Assembly: GCF_030758955.1 (NCBI RefSeq)
Contig: NZ_CP132360.1
Span: 1,343,777 to 1,407,776, forward strand
Source: Agrococcus beijingensis
GTDB taxonomy: Bacteria > Actinomycetota > Actinomycetes > Actinomycetales > Microbacteriaceae
DNA length: 64,000 bases
Direction of reading: 5' to 3'
Under the pieces are notes generated by a model. It saw only the letters and a program-made list of their open reading frames with translations. It did no database searches and was not told the origin of the DNA. The translations under genes and the position numbers were made by a program. Each line of letters opens with the position of its first letter. Position 1 is the first letter of the stretch. Positions 7,535-16,988 of the stretch are shown one piece after another.

Positions 7535-10177
7535 ATGGCAGGGTCGGATCGACCCGTGATCCGCACCCCAGACCAGCGGATCCGGGTGTTCGTGAGCTCG
7601 ACGCTGCGCGAGCTCGCCGATGAGCGCCGCGCGGTGCGCGCGGCGGTCGAGCGGCTGCGCCTCGCGCCGGTCATGTTCGAGCTGGGTGCGCGGCCGCATC
7701 CGCCCCGCGCGCTGTATCGCTCGTACCTCGCGCAGAGCGATGTCTTCGTCGGCATCTACGGCGACAGCTACGGCTGGGTCGCGCCCGACGAGGAGATCTC
7801 GGGGCTCGAGGACGAGTACCGGCTCGCGCCGGCGCGCATGCCGAAGCTCATCTACATCCGCGAGGCCGGGCAGCGCGATGCCCGGCTGCAGGAGCTGATC
7901 GCGCGCATCCAGGCCGACGACACCGCCGCCTACCTGCCGTTCCGCACCGCCGAGGAGCTCGAGGAGCGGGTCGCCGACGACCTCGCGACCCTGCTCGCCG
8001 AGCGCTTCGACGAGTCGCAGCGGCCGCCCGACGGCGGCGCCGCCGAGATCCCGCCGACGCCCGACTCGCGCGTGCCGGTGCCGTACACGACGACGATCGG
8101 TCGCGAGCGCGAGATCGCCGAGGTGCGGGCGCTGCTCGAGCGCCGCGCCGACCGGGTGGTGAGCCTCATCGGCCCTGGCGGGGTCGGCAAGAGCCGCCTC
8201 GCCATCGAGGTGGCGCGCGCGAGCGACGACCTCTTCCCCGACGGCCGCTACTTCGTGCCCCTCGAGGGCGTGCTCGAGCCGGCGCTGCTGCTGCCGACGA
8301 TCGCGTACGTGCTGGGCATCCGCGACAACGGCGAGGCGGCGCTCGAGGAGCGCATCGCGCGCGCCCTCGCCGACCGCCGCGTGCTGCTGGTGCTCGACAA
8401 CTTCGAGCAGATCGTCGAGGCGGCGCCGCTGCTCGTGCGGCTCTACGACGTGGCGCCGACGACCGCGTTCCTCGTCACCAGCCGCGCGGTGCTCCGCATC
8501 CGCGGCGAGCGCGTGTTCGAGGTGGGCTCGCTGACCGTGCCGGCCGACGACGCCGTCGACAGCGTCGACCGGGTGCTGCGCTCGACGGCCGCGGCGCTCT
8601 TCGTCGACCGCGCGCAGGCGGTGAAGCCCGGCTTCGCGCTGACCGACGAGAACGCGGCCGCGGTCGCCGACATCTGCCGCAGCCTCGAGGGGCTGCCGCT
8701 GGCGATCGAGCTGGCCGCGGCGAAGGTGCGGCTGCTGAGCGCGCAGGGCATCGCCCAGCGGCTCGAGCAGAGCCTGCCGCTGCTGACCGCGGCGGTGCGC
8801 GACCTGCCAGAGCGGCACCGCACGATGCGCGCGACCATCGACTGGAGCGTGAGCCTGCTGCCCGACGAGCAGCGCGACCTGCTCGAGGATCTCGGCGTCT
8901 TCGCCCGGCAGTTCTCGCTCGAGGCGGTCGAGGCGGTGGGCGTCGGCCGCTCGTGGGAGGGCCGGGCGCTCGAGGCGATCACCGCGCTCATCGACGGCTC
9001 GCTCGTGAAGCAGACCGAGGCGGGCGGCGGCGCCGTGCTGTCGCTCCTGTCGATCGTGCGCGAGTACGCGATCGGCCGGCTCAAGGAGCGCGGCGAGGCG
9101 GCCCGCATGCGCGCCGCGCACGCCGACTACTACAGCGCGCTCGTGGCACGGGTGGCCCCAGGGCTGCGCGGCGCCGGCGCGAGCGGCCCCGGGCAGGGCG
9201 AGGCGGTGCTGCAGCTCGGGCTCGAGCTGCCCAACCTGCGCGCCGCGGTGCGGCACCTCGTGCACACCGACCGCCTCGACGAGGCGGGTGACTTCGCCTG
9301 GCGGCTGCTCATCTACTGGTGGATCGCCGGGTTCTTCGGCGAGGTGCGCGTGTGGATGCTCGAGCTGCTCGACAAGGATCAGCCGATCAGCGCCCACACG
9401 CGCGCGGTCGCCTGGTTCTTCTCGCTCTGGAGCGAGATGTGGCAGCGCCCCACCGAGAGCGTCGTCGCAGGGCTCGGCGAGTGCGTGCGGCTCTTCGCCG
9501 AGAGCGGCGACGACGACGCGGTCGCCATGAGCACGGCCGCGCGCGCCACCGCCCGGCTGCAGCTGCCGCTGCCCGACCTCGACACCGCCGAGCGCGAGCT
9601 GGGCGAGGCGGTCGAGCTGCTGCGCGGCCAGGGCAACGCCTGGGCCGAGGCGATCACCGAGGTCTCGCGCGGACGGCTCGCGTGGCTGCGCGGCCGCACC
9701 GGCGACGCACAGGCGCGCTTCGACCGCGCCACGCAGGTTGCCGGGGCCAGCGGCGACCTGTTCACCCTCTCGGTCGCCGGCAACCACCAGAGCCGGCTGC
9801 AGCTGGTGCGGGGCGAGATCGATGCGGCGGAAGGCGGATGCGTCCGCACGCTGCTCGTGTCGGTGCGGTTGCACTTCGAGGAGGGGGTCGCCTACGCCCT
9901 CGAGGGGCTGTGCGCGGTCGCGGCCGCGCGCGGCGACGGCGAGCGGGCAGGCACGCTGGCAGCTGCCGCATCGGCGATCCGGCGTCGCATCGGCGTCTTC
10001 GACGCCGAGGTCTTCTCGGTGCACACCCCGCAGCTCGACGCCATGCGCGCCGCCGACCCGGAGGCCGTCGCCGCCGGCGAGCGGCGCGGCGACGAGCTCT
10101 CGGTCGCGGAGGCGATCGCGCTCGCGCTGCCCGACGGCGAGCGGCAGCGGGTCGCGGCCGCGCTGGCCCGCTGGTGA
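7535..10177 (+). CDS. DUF4062-STAND NTPase-TPR protein (NLR-like architecture)
   Basis: 880-residue multidomain protein. Residues ~15-165 form a DUF4062 domain (IRVFVSSTLRELADERRAV, QSDVFVGIYGDSYGW, EDEYRLA), a TIR/SEFIR-related fold as I recall. Residues ~190-520 are an NB-ARC-type STAND NTPase: Walker A GPGGVGKS near 215, Walker B VLLVLDNFE near 286, a TSRAVLRIRGE sensor and GLPLAIELAA near 387, followed by a winged-helix region. From ~520 to the end is helical TPR-like sequence with a HADYYSALVARVAP start. There is no DNA-binding HTH at the C-terminus, unlike LuxR-type relatives. The layout of effector-like N-terminus, ATPase switch and repeat sensor is that of NLR-like signalling proteins, several of which act in antiphage defence; that role is inferred. 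It is a single-gene unit with native codon bias. Confidence 0.85.
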   Translation: MAGSDRPVIRTPDQRIRVFVSSTLRELADERRAVRAAVERLRLAPVMFELGARPHPPRALYRSYLAQSDVFVGIYGDSYGWVAPDEEISGLEDEYRLAPARMPKLIYIREAGQRDARLQELIARIQADDTAAYLPFRTAEELEERVADDLATLLAERFDESQRPPDGGAAEIPPTPDSRVPVPYTTTIGREREIAEVRALLERRADRVVSLIGPGGVGKSRLAIEVARASDDLFPDGRYFVPLEGVLEPALLLPTIAYVLGIRDNGEAALEERIARALADRRVLLVLDNFEQIVEAAPLLVRLYDVAPTTAFLVTSRAVLRIRGERVFEVGSLTVPADDAVDSVDRVLRSTAAALFVDRAQAVKPGFALTDENAAAVADICRSLEGLPLAIELAAAKVRLLSAQGIAQRLEQSLPLLTAAVRDLPERHRTMRATIDWSVSLLPDEQRDLLEDLGVFARQFSLEAVEAVGVGRSWEGRALEAITALIDGSLVKQTEAGGGAVLSLLSIVREYAIGRLKERGEAARMRAAHADYYSALVARVAPGLRGAGASGPGQGEAVLQLGLELPNLRAAVRHLVHTDRLDEAGDFAWRLLIYWWIAGFFGEVRVWMLELLDKDQPISAHTRAVAWFFSLWSEMWQRPTESVVAGLGECVRLFAESGDDDAVAMSTAARATARLQLPLPDLDTAERELGEAVELLRGQGNAWAEAITEVSRGRLAWLRGRTGDAQARFDRATQVAGASGDLFTLSVAGNHQSRLQLVRGEIDAAEGGCVRTLLVSVRLHFEEGVAYALEGLCAVAAARGDGERAGTLAAAASAIRRRIGVFDAEVFSVHTPQLDAMRAADPEAVAAGERRGDELSVAEAIALALPDGERQRVAAALARW

Positions 10178-10196
10178 GCGCTCCGGGCGCGCGGGG

Positions 10197-11306
10197 TCAG
10201 GCCGTGAAGGTGGTGCGCAGCAGCTTCGCGAGCGCCGGCACGCCCTGCGCGAGCGCGGCGCGCTGCCGTGCGGCGCCGGTGCCCTCCGCACGGATGCGCT
10301 CCACCACCGCTGCCACGCGCGACCAGTCTCCCGACGTCTCCAGCGCCGCTCGCGCGACCGTCAGCATCCGCTCGATGACGATCCAGGCGGGGGCTGCGGA
10401 TGCGGTGGTCGGGTCGACGAGGTCGTCTGCCAGCCCGTGCCGGGCCGCGTGCCACACCGCGGCGTCGACATGCTCCGCGTGGGTCGCGGCGCGGGCGTGC
10501 GGCAGCTCGCCGGCGATCGCCGCTTCGACGAGCGCGCGGCTGAGCAGCGCGATCGCGACGGTCTCGTCGGCGGTGAGCTGCGCGTCGAACAGCCGCAGCT
10601 CGATGGTCGGGTAGCGCTCGGCGAGCCGCATCATCCAGGCGAGCGACCCGGTGTCGAGGGTCGTGCCGAGCCCCACGAGCGCGCGCGTGCGGCGGTCGTA
10701 GTCGGCGGCGTCGGCGAACGCGGGCGGCACCGACGCGGTCGTGAACCGCCGCCCGACGATCGTGCGCCAGCTGGCGAAGCCGGTGTCGGCGGCGTCGAAG
10801 AAGGGCGAGTTCGCCGTCAGCGCGATGAGCGGCGCGAGCCACGGCCGCAGCGCCCGCATGGCCGCGACGCCCTCGTCGCGCGAGTCGATGCCGACGTGCA
10901 CGTGCAGGCCCTGGATGCGGTGGTCGACCCGCACCGCGCCCAGCTCCTCGTCGAAGCGCAGGTAGCGATCGCCCTCGGCGGTGCGCGAGCCGCCGCAGCC
11001 GTGCGTGGTGCCGACGCTCGCGGCGATCAGGCCCCGGCGCCCCGCGGCCTGCGCGAGGCCGCGACGGAACACCCCCACCACCCGGTCGGCGGTCGCCGCG
11101 TCGACGAGCACCGGCGACGAGAACTCCACCTGGGCGCGCAGGTACTCGTGCCCCACCCAGTCGACGGCGGCGTCGCTCTCGACCAGCTCGGCGATCACCG
11201 CGTCGGCCACGTCGACCGGCGACAGCCGCTCGGGCTCGAGCAGGATGACCTCCTCCTCGACCCCGAACGTGCGGAGCGAGCGCCGAGTCGGCTGCAGCAG
11301 CGTCAT
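10197..11306 (-). CDS. Carboxylate-amine ligase, YbdK/GCS2 family
   Basis: 369-residue cytosolic ATP-dependent ligase of the glutamate-cysteine ligase type 2 family. Recognised by the GVEEEVILLEP start, the QVEFSSPV strand, GCGGSRTAEGDRY, the metal-binding HVHVGI motif and the ELRLFDAQLTADE segment. Family members have weak glutamate-cysteine ligase activity; in mycothiol-making actinobacteria the physiological product is uncertain. Start ATG 11306 has GACAAT seven bases upstream, directly preceded by a G-run, a pattern shared with ku on the other strand. Convergent with the STAND gene, 19 bp apart. Confidence 0.9.
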   Translation of the reverse strand: MTLLQPTRRSLRTFGVEEEVILLEPERLSPVDVADAVIAELVESDAAVDWVGHEYLRAQVEFSSPVLVDAATADRVVGVFRRGLAQAAGRRGLIAASVGTTHGCGGSRTAEGDRYLRFDEELGAVRVDHRIQGLHVHVGIDSRDEGVAAMRALRPWLAPLIALTANSPFFDAADTGFASWRTIVGRRFTTASVPPAFADAADYDRRTRALVGLGTTLDTGSLAWMMRLAERYPTIELRLFDAQLTADETVAIALLSRALVEAAIAGELPHARAATHAEHVDAAVWHAARHGLADDLVDPTTASAAPAWIVIERMLTVARAALETSGDWSRVAAVVERIRAEGTGAARQRAALAQGVPALAKLLRTTFTA

Positions 11307-11396
11307 GGCCCGGATTGTCCCCCACCGTGCTGAGCATCTGCTCCGACTTCGAGGGCAGCACTGGCGTGCAAGGCGCCTTCGGGGGACAGTAGGCCC

Positions 11397-12377
11397 ATGC
11401 GAGCGATCTGGAAGGGTTCCATCACCTTCGGCCTGGTGAACGTGCCGGTGAAGCTGTACTCCGCGACCGAGGAGCACGACCTGCAGCTGCACCAGGTGCA
11501 CGACGCCGACGGCGGGCGCATCCGCTACGAGCGCAAGTGCGAGGTGTGCGGCAAGAAGGTCGCCTACGAGCACATCGACAAGGCCTACGACGACGGCGAG
11601 CAGACCGTCGTGCTCACCGACGACGACTTCGCCGCGCTGCCCGCCGAGCGCAGCCGCGAGATCGAGGTGCTCGAGTTCGTGCCGAACGAGCAGATCGACC
11701 CGATCCTGCTCGATCGCAGCTACTACCTCGAGCCCGACTCGAAGAGCCCGAAGGCCTACGTGCTGCTGCGCACCGTGCTCGAGGACACCGCCCGCACCGC
11801 CGTGGTGCGCATGTCGCTGCGGCAGCGCACGCGGCTCGCGACGATGCGGGTGCGCGACGACGTGCTGCTGGTGCAGACGATGCGCTGGGCCGACGAGGTG
11901 CGCGCGGCCGAGTTCGCGAGCCTCGACACCGACATCGCGGTCGGCAAGCGCGAGCTCGAGCTGGCCCGCTCGATCGTGCGCGAGCTCGAGGCCGACTTCG
12001 ACCTCGAGCAGCACGTCGACGAGTACCAGCAGCAGCTGCGCACGCTGGTCGAGGCGAAGCTCGAGCAGGGCGACGCGCTCGACACCGCCGCCACCTTCGG
12101 CGAGACCGACGAGGGCGAGGGCGCCGAGGTCATCGACCTGCTCGAGGCGCTGCAGCGGTCGGTCGACAAGAAGAAGGCGGATGCCTCCGGTGGCGCGTCG
12201 TCCGGCGGCTCGGCCGAGCGGGCGCCCGCGAAGGCCGCCGCGAAGCCGGCCGCCAAGAAGGCGGCGGCGAAGTCGCCCGCGAAGAAGGCCGCGGCGAAGA
12301 GCGGCACCGCGAAGGCCGAAGCGGACGGAGACGAGAAGCCGGCCAAGAAGCCCGCCGCGAAGAAGCGGTCGGCCTGA
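11397..12377 (+). CDS. ku: Ku protein (bacterial non-homologous end joining)
   Basis: Homodimeric ring protein that binds DNA double-strand ends and recruits LigD. The N-terminal start RAIWKGSITFGLVNVPVKLY is diagnostic, followed by the Ku core with CEVCGKKV, VLEFVPNEQIDP and the YYLEPDSKSPKAY segment, to about residue 255. The C-terminal ~65 residues are a Lys/Ala/Pro-rich tail (repeats of AAKKAAAKS type) as in other actinobacterial Ku proteins, where the basic tail aids DNA binding. 326 residues. GACAGT sits six bases before the ATG, consistent with a leaderless mRNA. One base separates the stop from ligD, so the two form an operon. Confidence 0.97.
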   Translation: MRAIWKGSITFGLVNVPVKLYSATEEHDLQLHQVHDADGGRIRYERKCEVCGKKVAYEHIDKAYDDGEQTVVLTDDDFAALPAERSREIEVLEFVPNEQIDPILLDRSYYLEPDSKSPKAYVLLRTVLEDTARTAVVRMSLRQRTRLATMRVRDDVLLVQTMRWADEVRAAEFASLDTDIAVGKRELELARSIVRELEADFDLEQHVDEYQQQLRTLVEAKLEQGDALDTAATFGETDEGEGAEVIDLLEALQRSVDKKKADASGGASSGGSAERAPAKAAAKPAAKKAAAKSPAKKAAAKSGTAKAEADGDEKPAKKPAAKKRSA

Positions 12378-12378
12378 G

Positions 12379-15006
12379 ATGGCGGCCGCCGACCGGATCG
12401 TCGTCGGGGGCCGGAGCCTGCGCTTCACGAACCCCGACAAGGTGCTGTACCCGTCGACCGGCACGACCAAGCGCGACGTGCTCGAGTACGTGCTGCGCGC
12501 ATCCGCCGCCATCATCGCCCACGGCGGCGGGCGCCCCGTCACGCGCAAGCGCTGGCCGGAGGGGGTCGGCACCGAGCGGAAGCCCGGCGACCTGTTCTTC
12601 CAGAAGCAGCTCGAGCGGGGCGCGCCCGACTGGATCGAGACGGTCGAGCTGGAGCACAGCACCGGCCCGAAGTCGTACCCGGTGCTGTCGGAGCCGGCCG
12701 CGCTCGCCTGGATGGCGCAGATGGGCGCGCTCGAGCTGCACGTGCCGCAGTGGCGCATGCACGACGGCGAGCGGCAGCCGCCCGACCGGCTCGTGCTCGA
12801 CCTCGACCCGGGCCCCGGCGCCGACCTCGACGACTGCGCGCAGGTGGCGCTGTGGGTGCGCGAGCTGCTCGTCGACATCGGGCTCGACCCGGTGCCGCTG
12901 ACGAGCGGCAGCAAGGGCATCCACCTCTATGCCCGGCTCGACGGCACGGTCAGCTCGGAGCAGGCGAGCGAGGTCGCCCACCAGCTCGCCCGCTCGCTCG
13001 AGCAGCTGCACCCCGAGCTGATCGTGAGCGACATGGCGAAGGCGAAGCGGCAGGGCAAGGTGCTGATCGACTGGAGCCAGAACTCCGGCTCGAAGACGAC
13101 CGTCGCGCCGTACTCGCTGCGCGGGCGGCCGCGGCCGACTGTCGCCGCGCCCCGCACCTGGGACGAGGTCGAGGCGGGCGGGCTCGAGCAGCTCGAGTAC
13201 ACCGAGGTGCTCGAGCGGCTCGAGCGCGACGGCGACCTGATCGCCGCGCTCGACCCGCCGCCCGACCGGCTCGCGAAGTACCGCGGCATGCGCTCGGCGC
13301 ACAGGACGCCCGAGCCGGTGCCGGCCGAGCCGCCGGTGCCGACCGACGGGCAGTCGTTCGTGATCCAGAAGCACCGGGCGAGCCGGCTGCACTACGACTT
13401 CAGGCTCGAGCGCGACGGCGTGCTCGTCTCGTGGGCGGTGCCGAAGGGGCCGCCGTCGACGCCGAAGCAGAACCGGCTCGCGGTGCACGTCGAGGATCAC
13501 CCGCTCGAGTACGGCTCGTTCGAGGGCACGATCCCGAAGGGCGAGTACGGCGCCGGCGTCGTGGAGATCTGGGATGCCGGCACCTATGAGCTCGAGAAGT
13601 TCCGCGACGACGAGGTGATCGCGACGCTGCACGGCAGGCCCGACGGCGGGCTGGGCGGCGACCCCTACCGCTTCGCGCTGATCCGCACCGACGCCGAGCA
13701 GCGGTCGTGGCTGCTGCACCGCATGAAGGAGCAGGATGCCGAGCGCGACGCGCGGCTGAAGGGCTACGCGCCGAAGCGGGGTGCCGCGGGGGCCGATGCC
13801 GAGGGTGGCGCGGGCGACCCCGAGCCGGCGGCGGCTGCTGAGGGGGCGAGCGCTTCGGTGAAGACCGGCGCGAAGGCACCCGCGAAGCGCGGCGCGCGGG
13901 CCGCTGCGGCGCCGGTGCAGGCCGCTGGCAAGGGCGCCGCGAAGAGCGCCGCGAAGGGGTCAGCGACGACCGGCACCGCGACCCGCGCGAAGCTGGCGCC
14001 GAAGGACGAGCCGCCGATCGTGCTCTCGAAGGCGACCGGGCGCCGCAAGGGCGACCGGAGGACCGACCTGCGGCCGATGCTCGCGACGCAGGCCGAGGCA
14101 TCCGACATCGACGACGAGCGCGAGTGGTCGTTCGAGGTGAAGTGGGATGGCTGGCGCGTGCTCGTGCAGCTGGGCGACCCGGTGCGGCTCGTCAGCCGCG
14201 GCGGGCAGGAGCTGTCTGCGGGCTTCCCCGAGCTGGTCGAGGCGCTGCCGGCGGCGGTCGGCACGGCCGATGCGGTGCTCGACGGCGAGATCGTCGTGCT
14301 GCGGCGCGGGGCGGCCGACTTCGCCGCACTGCAGCAGCGCGCTGGCCTCACCGGGCGCCCCGCCAAGAAGGCCGCTGCCGCGACGCCGGCGACGCTGATG
14401 CTCTTCGACCTGCTCGAGCACGAGGGCTCCCGCCTCATCGACGAGCCGCTCGACCGGCGCCAGTCGCGGCTCGACGCGCTCGTGCACGAGAGCGCCCGCG
14501 TGCGCGTGTCGAAGCCGCTGCGCGGCTCGCTCGAGCGGATCCTCGCGGCGACCGCCGAGGGCGGCATCGAGGGCGTGATGGCGAAGCGCCACGACAGCCG
14601 CTACCGCCCGGGCAAGCGCTCGGGCGACTGGCTGAAGCTCAAGCACGCGCAGACCCGCGAGGCGGTGGTGATCGGCTGGCTCGAGGGCAAGGGATCGCTC
14701 GCCGGCACCGTCGGCTCGCTGGTGCTGGCGCTGCCGGACGACGAGGGGCGGATGCGCTACGCCGGCCGGGTGGGCACCGGATTCTCGGAGGCGGAGCGCA
14801 AGCGGCTGCGCGAGCGGCTCGTGGCTCGCCGGACCGCGCCGTCGGTCAGCGGGGTTCCCGCGGACGTGAGCCGACGCATCCACTGGGTCCGTGCCGTGGT
14901 GGCCGAGGTGGCGCACACCGAGCAGACCGAGTCGGGTGCGCTGCGGCACCCGGTCTGGCGGGGCCTGCGCCACGACAAGGCGCTCGCCGACCTGCGCCCC
15001 GACTGA
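12379..15006 (+). CDS. ligD: ATP-dependent DNA ligase D (polymerase-phosphoesterase-ligase)
   Basis: Three-domain end-joining enzyme of 875 residues in mycobacterial order. Residues 1-~300: primase-like polymerase (KVLYPSTG, VLDLDPGPG with the metal-binding Asp pair, TSGSKGIHLY). Residues ~325-480: 3'-phosphoesterase (QKHRASRLHYDFRLE, with the metal-binding His residues, and PKGEYG). A Lys/Ala-rich linker of about 90 residues follows. Residues ~570-875: ATP-dependent ligase with nucleotidyl-accepting Lys in EVKWDGWRV and downstream EGVMAKR and GDWLKLKH. Acts with Ku to trim, fill and seal breaks. The ATG at 12379 is one base after the ku stop; no strong ribosome site, so coupling is likely. 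Confidence 0.97.
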   Translation: MAAADRIVVGGRSLRFTNPDKVLYPSTGTTKRDVLEYVLRASAAIIAHGGGRPVTRKRWPEGVGTERKPGDLFFQKQLERGAPDWIETVELEHSTGPKSYPVLSEPAALAWMAQMGALELHVPQWRMHDGERQPPDRLVLDLDPGPGADLDDCAQVALWVRELLVDIGLDPVPLTSGSKGIHLYARLDGTVSSEQASEVAHQLARSLEQLHPELIVSDMAKAKRQGKVLIDWSQNSGSKTTVAPYSLRGRPRPTVAAPRTWDEVEAGGLEQLEYTEVLERLERDGDLIAALDPPPDRLAKYRGMRSAHRTPEPVPAEPPVPTDGQSFVIQKHRASRLHYDFRLERDGVLVSWAVPKGPPSTPKQNRLAVHVEDHPLEYGSFEGTIPKGEYGAGVVEIWDAGTYELEKFRDDEVIATLHGRPDGGLGGDPYRFALIRTDAEQRSWLLHRMKEQDAERDARLKGYAPKRGAAGADAEGGAGDPEPAAAAEGASASVKTGAKAPAKRGARAAAAPVQAAGKGAAKSAAKGSATTGTATRAKLAPKDEPPIVLSKATGRRKGDRRTDLRPMLATQAEASDIDDEREWSFEVKWDGWRVLVQLGDPVRLVSRGGQELSAGFPELVEALPAAVGTADAVLDGEIVVLRRGAADFAALQQRAGLTGRPAKKAAAATPATLMLFDLLEHEGSRLIDEPLDRRQSRLDALVHESARVRVSKPLRGSLERILAATAEGGIEGVMAKRHDSRYRPGKRSGDWLKLKHAQTREAVVIGWLEGKGSLAGTVGSLVLALPDDEGRMRYAGRVGTGFSEAERKRLRERLVARRTAPSVSGVPADVSRRIHWVRAVVAEVAHTEQTESGALRHPVWRGLRHDKALADLRPD

Positions 15007-15020
15007 CCGCCCCTCCCCCA

Positions 15021-15240
15021 CCTGACTGGCGCCTCCCGCACCTGACTGGCGCCCCCCGCACCTGACTGGCGCCCCCCGCACCTGACTGGCGGCTCCCGTG
15101 CCTGAGTGGCGGCTCCCGTGCCTGAGTGGCGCCTCCCGCACCTGAGCGGCGCCTCCCGCAGGCGAGTGGCGCCTCCCGCACCTGAGCGGCGCCTCCCGCA
15201 GGCGACTGGCGCCTCCCGCACCTGACTGGCGCCTCCCGTC
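15021..15240 (+). repeat. Eleven contiguous 20-bp tandem repeats
   Basis: Eleven units of 20 bp with consensus CCTGACTGGCGCCTCCCGCA fill the gap between ligD and the acyl-CoA dehydrogenase gene. Variation is confined mostly to four positions (CCTGA/GGCGA; C or G; T or C; CA or TG at the end). Units are contiguous with no spacers, so this is not a CRISPR. Likely a variable-number array; function unknown. Confidence 0.95.
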
Positions 15241-15277
15241 CGCCCGCCGGCGATCGACCGCCTGCCAGGATGACCGC

Positions 15278-16450
<1,173 letters not shown>

Positions 16451-16493
16451 GCGCGCTGGCCCAGACCGCGGAAGTCGCCGGCATCGGCGCGCG

Positions 16494-16988
16494 TCAATGC
16501 CAGAGCACCATCCCGACGACGTCGTCGACCGGCACCGGCCCGTAGTCGCGCGAGTCGATGGACGCCTCCCGGTTGTCGCCCATGACGAAGACGTGCCCGG
16601 CGGGGATCAGCGTAAGGCCGAAGAACGTGGCGTCGACCTGACGGAAGTCGACGTGCGGCTCGGGAACGACGACCTCGTCGACATACAGCACCCCGTCGCG
16701 CACGGCCAGCGTCTGGCCGGCGACGGCGATGACGCGCTTGAGCGTGCTCTGCCCGTCGTCGGGGCTGCGGAAGACCACCAGCCGGCCGACGTCAGCGGGG
16801 CTCGCCGGCACCTCGAGGCGCGAGACCAGCAGCGTGCTGCCCGGCAGCACCGTCGGCGCCATGCTGTCGGAGACGACCGTGACCGGCTCCACGACCCACA
16901 GCCGCAGGCCCAGCACGACGCCGGCGCCGAGCAGCGCCGCAGCAACGACCCGGATGAGTGCCGACCGGGTCAGAGGCCGTCGTCCCAT
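16494..16988 (-). CDS. Signal peptidase I
   Basis: Small (164-residue) membrane-bound type I signal peptidase that cleaves Sec/Tat signal peptides outside the membrane. One N-terminal membrane helix (residues ~10-30), then the catalytic Ser in VVSDSMAPTV near residue 41, the general-base Lys in STLKRVIA near residue 83 and box E GDNREASIDSRDYGPV. It overlaps the 3' end of the multicopper oxidase gene by 19 bases, so the two share a transcript. This suggests an accessory peptidase dedicated to, or at least co-expressed with, that exported oxidase rather than the housekeeping LepB. Confidence 0.9.
   Translation of the reverse strand: MGRRPLTRSALIRVVAAALLGAGVVLGLRLWVVEPVTVVSDSMAPTVLPGSTLLVSRLEVPASPADVGRLVVFRSPDDGQSTLKRVIAVAGQTLAVRDGVLYVDEVVVPEPHVDFRQVDATFFGLTLIPAGHVFVMGDNREASIDSRDYGPVPVDDVVGMVLWH

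Noticed and set aside
6968..10291. Long minus-strand frame opposite the STAND gene
   Set aside because: His/Arg/Ala-rich composition and position antisense to a domain-rich protein; typical shadow frame in high-GC DNA.
15021..15240. CRISPR array
   Set aside because: Units are contiguous with no variable spacers and there are no cas genes.
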